From Hydractinia symbiolongicarpus (lineage: Eukaryota > Cnidaria > Hydrozoa > Anthoathecata > Hydractiniidae): a stretch of DNA of 60,000 nt. A program made the translations under genes and the position numbers. Below, piece after piece: positions 1-14,636 of this stretch (position 1 is its first letter; each line of letters begins with the position of its first letter). The DNA is taken from positions 29,539,851 through 29,599,850 of the forward strand of contig NC_079877.1 of assembly GCF_029227915.1 (NCBI RefSeq). Reading direction: 5' to 3'. The notes beneath the pieces are model-generated. The model was given only the letters and a program-made list of their open reading frames with translations. It ran no database searches and was not told the origin of the DNA.

Positions 1-1310
1 GTTTTTGTTGCAGCCAGTTTTTGTTTGATAACCATCTGTTGTGTCCATATGCATGTACATGCGGCAACCTACTCACCAGACCCGCTGTTCAAAACAGCCA
101 TGATCAATCATGGAGATAGAAATGATTCAGTCACAATATCAACTTTTTCTCAATTTTTTGTTATGATGTAATTAATACACTGTAGATCTTTAACAGCAAC
201 AAACAACAACAAAAACAAGCAAACAAACAAACAAACAAACAAGAAAACAAACAAGAAAGCAAAAGACCCAAGAAAACAATAACAGAAATAAAAACAACAA
301 CAAAAATAAAATCAACAACAACAATAACGATAACAACAATAACAATAACTGTGATTGGTTTTTTCTTTGGTAAGCTCTGAGTAGAGTGTACTGCAGAATC
401 TGGAAAATCCGATCTTAATGAAAATCAATGTTTTTAGTTAGGAAAGTGTAGTCAACTCCCATTTCTTTTGTGATTGGTTAATAACAATTATAGGTTCTCA
501 CTGTAGCCTAGATACCTGAGCAAGGCAATATTCTTATCGTGTGTATACAAGCGTAATTTCAACAAGTGCGGTAAAGTCATCAATTTAAAAAGATCGGCGA
601 TAAAAAAATCTTTGAGAAAAGATACGTATCAACAAAGTTAAAGAAAATTTTGTTTACAACATCTCACCGCTTGGGCTTTTGTTTACTGACGTCAACAAAC
701 TTTGTTTTTAATGTTTTTCAAATGACGTGCAAAAAATTCCTTGGCAAAAAAAAGGGATACATTACATTTATATTCATCTCACTAAAATAGTATTTCTATT
801 TCACGGGAAATGTCGGTAATGAATTTTTAAAATATTTGTCTCGGAATTTTTTTATATAAGTTCATTTCTATAAGGAAATGTTTATATTAGGAAATGTAGG
901 TAGATGGAAGAACATATTTTTTGTCAATGTGTATTCATTGAAAATTTTGTTGCATAAGGAATTAAAGAAGTAGATTAATATACACATTAGTTAATAGAAT
1001 TCATCCTAGAACTTACCCTTCCGAACCTTGCGGTAAAGCCTATTGTTTTATTCGTTACATAACGAAGGAGAGTTGTTTTCAATTCCTTGAATAAGTCAGT
1101 GGTACAAAGTATTTTCACATTTTGTTAAGAATTATTTTTGAATGTCAAGTTTCAAAAAACTGATTGCATAATTTCACCCCAATGGACTTTTACCTGTAAT
1201 TCATTCAAAATTGGTTCTCCTTTATTACACTGAATTTGGCTTTTCCTTTTCTTAGCCTTCATTTCGTCTTGTTATCAATTTATTTTAATGATTTATGATT
1301 TTATTTTTTA
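1..1310. other. Intergenic, no gene recognised
   Basis: AT-rich sequence with stops in all frames. I recognise no protein domain or RNA here. The only structure seen is the A/C-rich simple repeat listed separately. Confidence 0.6.
193..345. repeat. A-rich (CAA)n/(CAAA)n low-complexity tract
   Basis: The stretch consists almost only of A and C with runs of AACAAACAAAC and AACAACAAT. It is a simple-sequence tract and may be the decayed tail of a retroposon, but no element body was identified next to it. Confidence 0.8.
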
Positions 1311-1480
1311 TATCACGAACAAAATTTGTTTTTCAACGACGTTCCAAGAGTTGCTTCTTTCACAATCGAACAAATTGTTATAAGTAATGTAAGAAAATAC
1401 TGGTTATTTATAACAATTGTTCCAATCGTGGTAGAGGCAACTCTTGAAGCGTAGCTCATAAACAGATTTTGTGTGTGACA
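1311..1480. repeat. Imperfect fold-back element, ~75-bp arms
   Basis: The segment from about 1311 to 1382 reappears as its reverse complement from about 1405 to 1480, with roughly 75-80% matching and a loop of ~20 bp. The best blocks are CAAGAGTTGC with GCAACTCTTG, and ATTGTTATA with TATAACAAT. This is the architecture of a snap-back MITE. No target-site duplication was confirmed. Confidence 0.65.
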
Positions 1481-2909
1481 TGACAAACGATATCATATTA
1501 ACGTAGATCATGTAAAATGCTTGTCAGTCCGTAAACTAAATTAATTTTTAATAAAACAGACAATAACATATATTTTCTTTGTAATGACACTAATTGTTTT
1601 AAAATTCAATTACTATACTATACTCTTATTTCTATATCGTCTATATCAGTAACGTCTGATACTACACCTTTTATCGGACAAAATCTTGACACACAAAGGT
1701 GACGAACTTTCACTTCAGTTGACGAAGATTTTGTCATGCAAAAGGTTTTATCCATATAACAAGGCAATATTTTATGCTTTCATATCGAAATATATGGAAT
1801 AAAAATTATCTCCATCACTTTCAAGAATTGCAATTGAATTTATTATATTATTAATTAGTAAGTACAGACAAATTCGAAATCGGACATTTCTGCCCAGTGA
1901 CAAAAAAATGCTCTTCGTCAATCTAATTTTCAAATTTATATTTCATAAAGATTTAGTCTGATATTACAGCTAAAAGAAATTTTTTAATTAGATATTACTC
2001 TTCTTTTAATGATTACGAGGATGCAGCCTCCTTGGGAAGGTCACTGCACTGTATTTATCAACATTAGGATAGCCAATATCCCAAAACTAAATGTTTTTCT
2101 CCTTAGAATAATAGATGATATTTACTGGAATTAAACTCTCAGTCGAACTCACGATTCACGATCTCTTTTCAAAGGTAAAAACTCTGCTGCCAATCGACCT
2201 TGTCGCTAGAACAGTTAGAGGTTTATAATATGCTCATAGGTCAAGATTTTCAAATGCATAAAAATTTAAGACAATAATAACAAATCTTATTACTGATCCA
2301 ATTTCGAATATATTTAAATTTTTTTGTCTTTAAAAAACTGTTTGTCTGATTTTTTTGTTTTATATAATTGTTAATTAACTTTTCATTGAGCTTTTTACCA
2401 TTCAGCTAATTTTGTGATTAACAAAGTGGTTTTGTGTTCCTTTTTACGTAAATCCTTTTGACCGTGACTTTGCTTCGTTGGCGGAAAGCTGAAGAATAAA
2501 TAACGTTAATAACTACACAGGAAGCAGATTGACAAGTCGAAAGTAATAAACTTAAAGACTTGATTTTAATTTTTGTTTATATTAAATTTTGTTATTAGCA
2601 TTTCGTCTCTGCTAGCACGTGCTTGGCAAATATATATTTTGCTTCCACACATTGCCTCAATTCAAATTGCAGTAGCTGAATTGGAAATGCATTGACTTTA
2701 ATATTGGCTGCTTTTAATACAAATTTTGTTTGGTGTACGATATAGACAAGCTTAAGTTAAAAGTATGCGAAACATACTTCTGCAATACAGATAATCTATC
2801 CAATCCAATTTTTATTGTTTTTGTTATTGTTAATCCAGGCGCAATTATTTGCCACGACTTTTTTAAGAAAAAGACAAAACTAATATCTAACAATAAAAAT
2901 GTTAGAGAA

Positions 2910-3105
2910 AATATTCGTCACGCAAGAAAAAAATTCGTCACTTTTGTACTTTTTTAAAAATTCCTTTTTACGTTTTCAAAGTCACATGAACTATAATTTC
3001 CAAGCTCTAATACATTCGTTGTTCAAAATTATTCGTCGGACAAAACTTTCGTCACTCTCTAGAAAATGTCGTCACTTTTGTCCAGCATCTTATGTCCGAT
3101 AAGAC
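2910..3105. repeat. Region with repeated TTCGTCAC motif
   Basis: The motif TCGTCAC occurs four times, near 2916, 2936, 3049 and 3069; two copies continue as TCGTCACTTTTGT. A short palindrome, ATGTCCGATAAGACAT, follows at about 3091. This looks like pieces of a MITE or other small repeat, but the ends are not defined. Confidence 0.35.
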
Positions 3106-3730
3106 ATGCTCGGATATTTTCCGAAATTAACGATACCGCCTCATTCGTTTTGCAGAAATTCGCTGCAGATATAATGTTGTGAAAGAAATAATTGTAATCG
3201 AAGCACGCTCTAATTGGTTCAATTAATATCCAATCAGGTAACAGCATTAAAAAAATACGCTAAAGCATAAGTGTACGTTTTTAATAAATAAAGTATTATT
3301 TTTTTATTAAAGAAATATGAAGAGTAAAATAAATGAATTACAAGAAATAAATAATCAGACAAATGAGGCTTAGATAACACAATTATGGTATGAGAAATAT
3401 TAGTTTTCGTCTCGGTGTTGTTCAAGCTAAAGTGATATGATAATGTTCATCACGCGAAGGCTTTGATCAATGCGTAATAAACATGACATCACTACAATCA
3501 GTTTTTAAAGGGAATATTAGCAGTGTTACAATTTGTGAATAAAAAGAGAAGCAAAAATATGGCAATGCATGTCAAGATAAGTTTAATCGGCCAGATCAAA
3601 TGATTGTCGATTTCGTACGACATTTATGGCTCAGATAGTCAAATTATGTGCGCCTAAGATTCCTTAAGGTTTGCTTTGATGACAATAAAAAACAGAACAA
3701 GGGTTTGCTGGAAAATAAATCATAAACAAC

Positions 3731-3756
3731 CAACCAAACAAACAAACAAACAAACC
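3731..3756 (+). repeat. (CAAA)n microsatellite
   Basis: Tandem CAAA/CAAC units, about six copies. Confidence 0.85.
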
Positions 3757-6700
3757 TGTTAGAAGATATTCCACTTTATAAAAACTCTATTATAAAACTT
3801 TATTGTTCTACGCTTAGATTTATTTTCCCTAAATCTGACTTTAACTAGTTTTTATATTCACTTTTACCTACGTATATTACGAGAATTTGATTGGATTAAA
3901 AATTTAATTTTTAATAAGTATCGAACCTTATTTATTTGTTTATTTGTTGTTGCTATTTTGCAATTTACTAGAGGCGTCAATAGCTCAAGTACGTAATATG
4001 CAGAAATTAAAAACGTTAACAAGTTACTATTATTGCGTCTCCAAGCAATTAGGAAATGATCTTGTTAAATTTTGTTAAGAAAATAATACAAAAAATACAT
4101 AGAGGGTATACCACCCAACGTTAATCAAACTGAGTTTTTTTATTTCAGTAATTAACATGGTAATTATGTGAGGGTATATTCGCTTTGTATGACTTGTGAG
4201 AGCATGCCGAATTCAATTAAAAAGTAATTTGTTAATTTTATATCTGCTTAAATTTGAAACAATTTTGATTTATCACTTAAAATTATCACTCTTATCTTTA
4301 ATATCAAAAATAATTTTTTTTTAACTCCCGAACTCAAGAGATAAGAAATTTTAGGATCTAAAACCAAGCTTTTCGCTATGCGGAACAAAACGAAAAACTG
4401 GACTTTTAGCATTTTTTAATTACCAATCAGAAATGTAATAGTTGCACTACTAATGGAAGGCGCACCTATGAAGTCCGATTTTTGACGGAAGCATGAGACG
4501 GAAAAGCTGACAGTTTTTGTGTGTGTATTTGCCAGCAGGTCTTGTGCGTGTATGCATTTTAGAGAGTACAAAGCTTAGGAAAAGGGAGTTGAGAAATGTA
4601 GCTAAAAATCACCTCCATGTAGTTTTTCTTTTTATGGCTACGTTTTGCTGTACAAGCTAGGTTTGTTTTCCCCTATAAAATTATAAAATATAGCAGTTGT
4701 TGCGCAAACGTGATTAGTCAATTAAGACATAAATTGAAATTGAAATAAAATTTGATATTAGGCGATTTTGACCAAAATAGAAGCTGATTTTTTTCATTGC
4801 ATTATATAGGTAGAAATAATTTTAATTAATACTAAATTAATTGGAAAATTCACACCAAGTATTTAGACACGTCGCCTAGAAGGTTTTATAAGCCATGTGA
4901 CAAAAGATTTTAAACATTCTGTGATGAATGGCTCAATTTATGTTTGGGAAGAGGAAAGTTAAGAAAGACTTGCTTACTTTTATCGAGGGCGGTTGTCGCC
5001 ATCTTAATTGGTATTAGAAGTTAAAAATACAACTAAAAACCGCTGTGCTTTTGAAAAGTTGACCTCTGCCCTACCAGTTTTCATAGCTGCAACCTCAGAC
5101 TGACATTTGCTTGCAACCTCGACTCCAGAGAGAAAGAAAAGGCCTGAGGTCGAGGTTGATTTGCTTGTTTTTGTGAACATAAGTAATTAGAACATAAGTG
5201 TTGTTTTCTGTAAAAAATTAATAAAAACATTTCAAGATTGGAGATGTGATATGAATCACATATTGCTTTTTACCAACAGCTCGCCTTGTGGACAAAATTA
5301 ATGAAACAAGGGCAATGGATTGCAGCCGGCGATTTGCTGTTACTTCGCATACGTATGCTAGGTGGACAGCGTTTCATTTTCGCTAGTGGCGTTTAACGCA
5401 CCCGCGCAACAAAATGTTCCATGCCGAGACTCACAAGGCCGTGATTTTTAGAAAAAATAGTAGTGCTAACTTCCCCAACAATCAGCAAGACTTTGGATTT
5501 TAGCCAAAAAAGTCCTAACTCCGCTGTGAACATTAAGAAGTGAACTTCTACAAGTTTAAAATGTGAGACTCTGATATAGAAACTAATGTAATCACTTGTG
5601 GCGGCTAAATTCGAAATTAGCTGCGTTGTTTTATGGTATTGTTGTTGATTGTTGATGCATGAAACAAATGCCGAAATCTGTATGCTAAACATGCCATGGT
5701 TTTTGGTGTAAGAATCTAAATATGGGAGTTTATTTACATATTGAATAAAATCACGTTAAAAGTATTAGTCTATTTCATAAGTTCTAAAAATCAATATACT
5801 AAAATGTCACTCAAAAAATTTATTTATTCATTTTCTTCGATGATCATATTCATTTTTTCTAAGTAAAGAGTGAATCATAGATTGGTAAGGATAACAAATC
5901 CGCTTTTAAGCCCCGACACGACCAAGCTTAATCTGAATAGGGTATACATTCCTTATGATACGCGTATCTCCAATATATTGTTGCACACAATTTTTAATAA
6001 CTGCAATAATAAAATGCAGTGTGGTAGGCGTGGATTGGCTTAAAAATAAACCGCATGTGATTACGTGTCTGGATTATGACTTTTAGTTGACCGACCTATG
6101 TAATATGCGGAACAATATACCTCCTTACGTTTAGAAAGATTATCATTGTGTTTTGCAGATATTGGTACAATAATTGCGCCAATCAAAACGGCGGAAGGAT
6201 GTAACAACATAGTGTGATAGAATAGTGTTGATATTTCTTTCTGGTGTTGTAAACAAAAAAACTGTACTTAAACCCACTACAAAAGAAAAGCTAAGAACTT
6301 ATTGTTGAGATTTGAATTGTTCATTAAAAAATTAATGTGTTGATATTTACTTTGCTACAGTATCTAAGTTTTTTTAATCTAAATTAGCTGTCGTTAATTT
6401 GAAGATAGGGAACACCTGCCGGAGGAAGGTATAAACAACAGCCGATTAATGAGAATAATCACGTGATCAAGTGGAGCATCCAACTCCACGAATTAGGTAG
6501 TTTAAACTTCGATGGATGTTTTTCTACACAAAACTGGTGATCCATTCTTAACAGTGCAGATCTGTTTAGCGTGAAGTCGTGTTTGCGAGATAATGAGTTC
6601 CACTTTAGTAGGGAAAATGCTAACATAGAAATCATTACAATAGCTGTATATAATACTGGTAGACCTTAAAACTGGCTTCCTAAGTATTACAAAAGTTACG

Positions 6701-9500
6701 GATCAAGTGCGCATGCTCGTCAGTATTTCAGTCGTATTTTGCTATGTAGTATTACGAGATTGTTATAACGTGTCCCACAACATCGTCAAACTCTAATTAC
6801 TTTAACTCTATGTAAATAAGTGTTCTTTAAAACTCATTCAGACTGCGTAAAGTTTAATTTTTTGGTTTATTTTGTTACAGGAATGTTAATAGGCGAGTAT
6901 TGGTATCAACTTCGCTAGTCTGACGCCGATGATTTCTAAAAATACACAGCACATAAGCATGCTTTTAAACAGCTTAAATAACCATTCAGTCATATGATTA
7001 CGTGTAAACAGCTGAGCTAGCATCGTGCTTTGGCTCCATGCTAACACATTAACAATTATAATCAGCACAAGAGAATTTAGTTAGAAAAACGCAGGAAGTA
7101 AATTCTGGCATCAAAATAAACTGAACTAGAAATTTAGGAAATTGTGATATTTTTGATGTCTCTTTGTATTATATACGTATTTGGATTCATAGTGGTTTGT
7201 TCATACGACTTTGTTTTGCCGTTAGTTCGAATGGTGCAACTGGCCAGGATTGTGTGTCGTTTTAAATTGATTAGACGTTTGTAAAAAAAAAACTGCAAAG
7301 GAAGGCATGTAGTTGATAATAACATTGTTTTTCCTTGGAAATTGATGGAACGGTCTGATCATGTCTTGGTACATGTTCCGGCATTATCATCAACACATAT
7401 TCAATTCTTACAGTTATTATGTGTTAACTCAAGAAAACATTTCCAGTTAATCATTTTTATTACATGGAGTCATGTGAGGCGGTAACCAACACAAACCTGA
7501 CAATTTTTCAAACAAACTTACAAATGTTATTTTTAGTAATTCTTGATGTCATGCAATAACTAATGTCATAAAATGTTGTTTTTAGGTAATTACTCGCGGT
7601 AATTGTATAATTGTTAAAAAAACATAACAGTCTCAATCCATTGACGATAATTTCGTTGCATCAATATAGTATGGCATTAATTCAGTAGTATATTTCCTTT
7701 GAATTGATGCTAATGATGTTCGGATAAATCAAAAATCGAAGACTATAAAAGCTAAATTTGCGTTGAAATTTTATCCCCTTCTCCTCTTCTCCACAGGCAT
7801 CGAAGAAATCATATTTTGATGATAAAGTCAAATAAACTAAGTGAGACAACTATACAAAAAGATTTCTTACAAAGCAATCATAAATATCGATGTTGACAGC
7901 ATTGAAATTTCAAACATGTATACATTTTCCCAACCCACTTTAATATAGTCAATTTGTCAGTTAGTAAAGTTACTCCTTATTGTTAAAAAAAGTTATTGTG
8001 TTTTCAACAGAAGAGCTTCCTTAACGTTCAAATAAGTCCCACCTCTGTTTATAGTAAGTTTTACAATTTTACGAATTTATTCTTAGCAAAAGAACATTCC
8101 CAATTGCTCAACAACATTTATCCCCAAAATACTTCTGTTTTAATTTATTTTTATAACTAATTTCTTGTTTACTCAGTTTCATAATGAATCATCATCTGAA
8201 TGATTACGTACTTCAAACAACAGGAACCTAATCAACTCAGTTCTATCGTTAGATCAATATCACTAGGCCGTGTTGCCATAGCGAACATAACAAACATGGT
8301 GTTACTAGAGAATGTCAACTTTTTGTTTATCATTTTGTTTATTATTATATTATTGATGAAAGAGGGAGGGCCTCATTCATCAAGATGTTGATAAACAAAA
8401 AGGCAGGACTTTAAAATGGGTGTAAATATTTATTAGTAAGTATTTGCACCACCTGTTAGTCATAAATGCGTCAAAACTTGCTTAAATTATTTGAACTGAT
8501 TGTATTTTTAAATGCAACACACTTTACGCTACATTATTATCAACGTAAAGCAACCTCTTGCACAATATGGAGTATCCTTTAGTAAATTAGCTACATCATA
8601 AACTTTTAAAACAGGTTTTTAATAAACATTATTATTTTTTTAATTTAAACATGTTAACATCCTTTTGCAAAAAAAAAGTTTCTTGCTGACTTCAAATTTA
8701 ACCTTTTCGCTGTGTGGTATTTGTTTACTTTAGGCGGATGTAGAGTCAGGAGTCACCGTTCGCGATCATTGATTGGGTTTGTTATTTCCAAATTTGGACA
8801 TGTTGACGACTACCCTTGAGTGCGTAGGAATAGGAATGTTGTCAAAGATCCACTCCAGAACTTTTATGCACAAATTTATTTTTGGTAATAGGTGGGGTTA
8901 TAAAACTTTTTTGTTTATTAATGTTGCCAGGGGAATGTTTACTATGATGATTTTCCGCCCTTTGACGTCAGATTGTCAACGTCAACACAAACCTGACACC
9001 ACAACCTAGATACTGCAATTAAAAGGACCTAAAAGTTAAATGCAATTCAGAAAAATTATAAGGACATGTAAGGTTTGTGTAACGTATACGTGACACTTGC
9101 GTCACTTATCACATGCATTTATTGACATCAAGTGTGAACCTGTCATTGACTCGTGCACAATCTGATCGGTATCTGTTAAGTAATTAGTTATCACATGTTA
9201 CTATTATTTGATATGTCATATGATTCTTCAAGTCATTTGATGTAAATAGTAGCTGTCAAATATATGCTGAAGTATACACCTGATTTTGTGTTTCAAGGCT
9301 AAATGTTTTTATTGCTTTTCATTTCTGAGTATGTCTTTTCATCGCTAGTCAACAAACAGAAAAATTGAATGTATGTACAATAAAAATAAAAAAATCATTC
9401 TCTTCTATTTAATAATTTCTTGACCATATGAAAATTTTAAATACGAACCAAAATATGGATTGTCTCTTCTTTGCATTAAATTACAACTACAAGCACAAGG

Positions 9501-9570
9501 TCACGTGATACAGCAAAGTTACGTGATATATACAAGTTGCGTGATATAAGCAAGTTACGTAATATAAGTA
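9501..9570 (+). repeat. ~19-bp imperfect tandem repeat
   Basis: Four successive copies of a unit resembling TTACGTGATATAAGCAAG, about 19 bp apart. Copies differ at one to three positions. Confidence 0.7.
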
Positions 9571-12452
9571 ACAATCACGCAGGCGCAACTTATTGTTTTG
9601 TTGTTTTTACTCAAAGTTATTGTGACAGTTACAAAATAGCCGAAAATAATTGTTTATTGCTACTTTGTGAAGTATGAGTAATTTAAATATGTGTGTCAAG
9701 CCTTTCTTCATTTTCGTTTTGTCTTTAACTTTAAGTTCAAAAGACCTGCAGCAGTGTTGGTAACTGAAATTGCTGTGGTAGTAGCTCTGTTTATATCCAT
9801 TTTATTTAAGTCACTAATGAGCAAAGTTATTTCGAAACTGACTTATTAGCGGCTTCTTCCTTTGTCGAGTCCATGTTTTTATCTACAGCGTTGAAAGTCA
9901 AACCACAAAATTGGAGGTTATAAATAGATTTGTTTTTTAAACGCAACCACAAACGTAAATTTTTGAATGCATTTTCCGCAATATTAACTTTTAGTTTCCG
10001 CAAACTCTAATCAATATCAGTGCTCACTATACTGTTCTTAACCTAATTTGGGTGTCGTCTTCAGGTGGTAGTAATTTCCCTACTCATGGAACATAAGGAA
10101 GAACAAATTACTATGACTATGAAGTTTGGTACAATAACTAAGCAATATCAAAAAATGATTTGAGATGAAAAAATTAAAGCTGACGTATTTATTTTTTGCT
10201 GACTTCATCATTTTTTTTCAAAATTCATTTATTGCTTGCCAATTTTTTTATTTAGGAGGATAGATCAACAGTATTTAATATGTCAAGGACAAGTATAAGT
10301 ATATCGAAAAAAAATGTGAATAGAACTTTCTATATCTTCTCGTAAAATATAGAAAGTAGAAGCCACCATACTATTACTTTTCACGACGCAAAAATTTAAT
10401 ATAATTACGCGCATACTAATCTTAGCTTAGTTAAACAATTAAAGTATTCTGTTAATTCAAATAATCAAGGTTATTCTAATTCAATTTTGTGATCTTTAAT
10501 AGAAATTTTCTTTCTGCCCAGATTCAACGTCTCCGTTTAGCCATTGATATTCGCATTTGGACTCCTTGTAGAACACAATTCTGTGAGCAACAGAACATCT
10601 GATTCTGACAATGTTTTGATTGGTCGAGCAATCACCATTATTAAGACAATAAAATAACTGTCAACAATATTATTATTTGTTTTTGTCAATAATTAAAAAT
10701 AAAGTAGCTATGCTTTCAGGAGTAACTGTTCTTTCAATTATAACTATAAATATTCGAGGTTGAGTGGTTTGTCAAAGAAACGGTATGTTAAAATTGCGAA
10801 CTTCCCCTATGTGGTTTGAGATTAATAATAATTTTTCCCTCCGGAAAAACAAAAAAATATTGCCGAGTATAAAGCAGTGTCCATTCATTTTATACTGAAA
10901 AAGGTATAGGATAGGATAAAGTTTTTTTAAATTAAACAGTGAATCATATTCTACCAATTTATACCTCCACATAAGAGAAAATAACAATGTTTAATAAGCC
11001 TAAATTTAAACCTTGAGGGTTCATACTTTCCGGCGAAAAATAACATCTCTTTGGGAACCAGTTTAATCTAAAAAAAGCGAAAAATCCATGTTCTATCACT
11101 TTTCTGTTCTATATTGCATGGTACTTTGATTGTCTAAAGAATCATATGCTAACACACTCTAGTAGTCAACTATTTTGTAAAAGTAAAAAAACGAATGGTC
11201 AGATTTGTAAATTTTTACTGCTCATATTCTTTGAATAACTGAATTTATTGATGCTCTGGCAATTTACGAAGTATCTTAACAATACCATATAATGTTTACA
11301 TCAACACTGGCTTCGACGCTTTGACGGTAAGAACGACATGTCGGTTTTTTTTGGGCCACGTTACGAAAAGATTGGTAAAACTGATATAAAAGTTTTATTA
11401 ACGCATCATGTGCGGCTACTGGAGTGTGTACGCTATTGTTGGGAAATATGGAACAAGTTACAGCTCTTAAACTTTTAAATTAATACAGTGACAACTCCTT
11501 ATCGTGGACAGTTTATAACTGCGTCCAAAATTACATTACCCCCTGAAACTGATTTCTTTACACTGGGAACGCGCAATAACGGATCATTTAAAACAATTTT
11601 TCGTAAGAAGTTTGCCTATACGCTAAAACGTCTGCGCTAAAACAAATAAAAATCAAGTTTTTTGTGAAATCTTTAATTTATTTTTGTTTTTTGAATGATT
11701 GTCTTTAGGCTCCGTCTTCTTCCAAAGTTAACCTCTTGACACACGAGGATATTTGGAGAAAACCTCTATGTAGTGAACAACTCTATAGCAGACATGTTTT
11801 GAGGTCCTGATCGTGTCGGATGAGGTGTCACCGTATGAGATTTGTTATAACTGACCTTCCTCGCGTTATCTGTCCTAATTTGGCTTGTTAAGAGACGAAG
11901 TATGGTACTTATAGCAGAATACTAGCCTATATTTTGCTTGTAAACATGTAACCATAAGGACATTGACTGAAAATTAATATTGTACCACACATGCAAAAGT
12001 TAACTAAATTTTCTGAGTTTGTGAAATACAGGAAAAAGATTTACGACAACTGACAGCTCGCAATTAGCGAAACTGTTAATAAAAATTACGATATTCATGT
12101 GTAAATAAGTAGGGGTCGGATAATCCAAAGCTCAAAGCGTGCCGAAATGATTATTACTTAAGATCACTTAGCAGTTAATCAGGTCCGGTTTATAATCTAC
12201 TAATTAAATTAGAATTGTAATAATTAATGACTGTCACTAATTTCGTCACCCCTAAAAGAGCTTCAGTAGTTTGTCAAATTAAACAAACATATACTTTTTG
12301 TGGATCAGTTTTTAATATTTTAAGCAACTGAAAAGCATTAACTTTATTTTAAAGTAACAAAATTTATTAACCCCACTTTGTCCTACACTGGGATGGAATT
12401 TCTATTCTGTCCGAAAGACAGGAACTAACACACGTAGATAGATAACAATTAT

Positions 12453-12500
12453 TATTAGTTAGGTATATGGAAACGAGAGTTTCTATATACCTAACTAATA
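12453..12500. repeat. Hairpin, ~22-bp arms, 4-nt loop
   Basis: TTAGTTAGGTATATGGAAAC is followed after GAGA by its near reverse complement, with one mismatch. The stem is long enough for a snap-back MITE core or cruciform. No coding context. Confidence 0.75.
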
Positions 12501-14066
12501 ATTATGATTTAGTTTTACTAAAAAATCTACATAAGGGAACTTTTATCGGATCAGTCGTTTTTATATACATACTGCAAAAAGTTTAAAGGGAATGTAAATT
12601 TTTAAAAAAAATATTTCGAAAGTCTGATTTTGTCTATTTATTTTTTCTTTGTAATTTTTGCGGAAAGTTATTTTGCGAACTTTAATAAAAGTAACTGAGC
12701 AATGACTGGAATAAAAAAATTATTTAAATTTGAGAAAAAAAAATTAATAATACACATGGTTAGTCTCTATTCCTTTGTTTCTTTTAGTGCCTAATTTCCT
12801 TGTCTTGTAGTAGAATCTAAAAAAGATACGTAGACAATCTTTAAGTCCAAACTTTATGCATTTTTTGATGTATCAGCACTTTTATGTACTGAGCTGCTTT
12901 TGTTTTTTTTAAATATAGCTGTAATAGTTTGCACATATGATGATACAGCCTTACACTGAAGTTAAAGTGACTAAAATTACAACTCATTTTTCTGTTCCAG
13001 ATTACAATATGTTCAATGCCTTTACACTATCTTCACTGAGCCTGCCCATCCCCACCCCCGAAAAGAAAGAAAACAGAAAAAAAAGATCACGTTCATGGAT
13101 TGAGCACTGCTCTTCTCAAAACTGTAAATAAATATAAACTCTCAGGCCGTAGATGAAAGACATCTTTTTTCGGTCAGTCTCCACATACATAATTATTTGA
13201 TTCTTCTGCATGCTGTATATTTGAACTATTATAGATATTCATTTATTTCAGACTGACTTAATTTTTAGTTTTTTTGAGTGAACAAACGAAATATCAAAGA
13301 GGTACAAGAGGTAAACAATTTTCTTTCATTTTTTTCTGCTTTTTAAAATGCACTACAAATGAGGAGATAGAATAAATGTCCCTTCAAAATATTTTTTTTG
13401 CTAGACGGCAACCTAGTAAAATTTTAATGTTGTTAGCCACTCTTATATATCAGTGGAAAAAAGCTGGCAATACCGAACAAAAAATAGTTACGTTAGTTAA
13501 CAGATGAACTAGTAAACTAGTCACAGTATTTTAATCCATCAGACAATTTCATAGAAAAATAAAGGAAACGATTTAAATAATAAGTGATACTTTTGTCTAG
13601 CCATAATTGTAAATTGCGATTTTAAAATTGCTACTCCAACACACCTCGGAAGCAACTTAGCCAACCCATCAAACGTTAACAAAGAGTCATTCAACACGAG
13701 CTGACATGTCACTTTTAGCTTGTTGCTGACATAATATGTATTCACTGGCGTTTGAGCGGAAACCGATTTGTCAAACGTGTGTTGCAAGTGAGGAACAAGT
13801 TATTAAAATACAAAAAGAAAACCGTTAGAACTTACGAAACCACGGCCTGTAAAGAAAATGCAGAAAAATATTGCAGAAGCAAACGCAGCCGTTTTAGTAT
13901 CAAAATGTCCACAATAAATTCAAATTTAAATAATTTTTAGAATACTTTCTCAATTTTTTAAATATTAATACTTTTATTAGTATCTTGTGCAAAAAAAATC
14001 ATTTAAAAGTGGTTAATGACGACACCTCCTTGATATTATAATCGAATTTATATATATGTAATTTAT

Positions 14067-14145
14067 CGATATTATAATGCCCGTATACGTTTTTTTGTTT
14101 GTCACACAAAATGGTACCGAAAAATAGCGAGAGGCACGCAATGCG
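14067..14145 (+). mobile_element. 5'-end fragment of a non-autonomous Helitron-like family
   Basis: The stretch ATTATAATGCCCGTATACG, then the TGTCACACAAAATGGTA block and the GCGAGAGGCACGCAATGCG block occur in the same order, reverse-complemented, in the copies at 18652..18891 and 51113..51262. Here only the 5' half is present, and the hairpin 3' end is missing. Confidence 0.6.
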
Positions 14146-14583
14146 CACTTTTCTTTCTTAAATTATAAGTCTAGTTAGGGACACAAGCCGCCCTTAACAT
14201 CTTGACCGATCTTAAAACTGATCAAATTATCGCATACTTCAATCATCGATGGCGATGTAATTCCCACTTTACACGGTTCAAGGTATAACTTCTATACAAG
14301 AATTCAAATTACAGAGAAAATTTTCTCGAAAAGGACTTGAAATTAGCCTTTGCTGCTTTTTTAAAAATTCGAATGTTTTTGACATTCGATTATACATTCG
14401 TTTTACCGATTTTCCAAGCCAAGTTTCTATTTTTTTTAAGAAAAGTTTAGTGCTTTAGTGTCAGGCTGTTTTAGGGCGTGTTAAGAAAAGGCGTTCAGTG
14501 GGAACAGAGTTTCTTAAGAATATTTTGCTGTGACTTTAATCCTATACTATACGCGTCATATAGTAATTTAATTCTTTTGTCTC

Positions 14584-14636
14584 ATACTATATCGTACTAT
14601 ATCGTACTATATCATACTATATTGTAATCGTACTAT
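14584..14636 (+). repeat. ~10-11-bp tandem repeat (CTATATCGTA-like)
   Basis: Five successive units of ACTATATCGT/ACTATATCAT type, ending in a diverged unit. A related CTATACTATACG block lies just upstream at about 14542. Confidence 0.8.

Larger units (their letters stand above)
1481..12448. other. Gene desert, no coding region recognised
   Basis: About 11 kb of AT-rich sequence with only short open frames (99 codons or fewer) of random composition. No conserved domain, tRNA or rRNA was recognised. Repeats seen inside it are listed separately. Introns of a large gene extending beyond the window cannot be excluded. Confidence 0.55.

Noticed and set aside
3507-3530. TTAAAGGGAATATTAGCAGTG resembling the Kolobok terminus
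   Set aside because: No matching inverted end with TTAA was found downstream; could be chance in AT-rich DNA. A weaker match at about 12582 was rejected for the same reason.
5393-5692. 99-codon minus-strand ORF
   Set aside because: No recognised domain, random-looking composition, isolated in a gene desert.
9501-9570. Short spaced repeats as a CRISPR-like array
   Set aside because: Units are contiguous and diverged with no unique spacers, and the genome is eukaryotic; plain tandem repeat.
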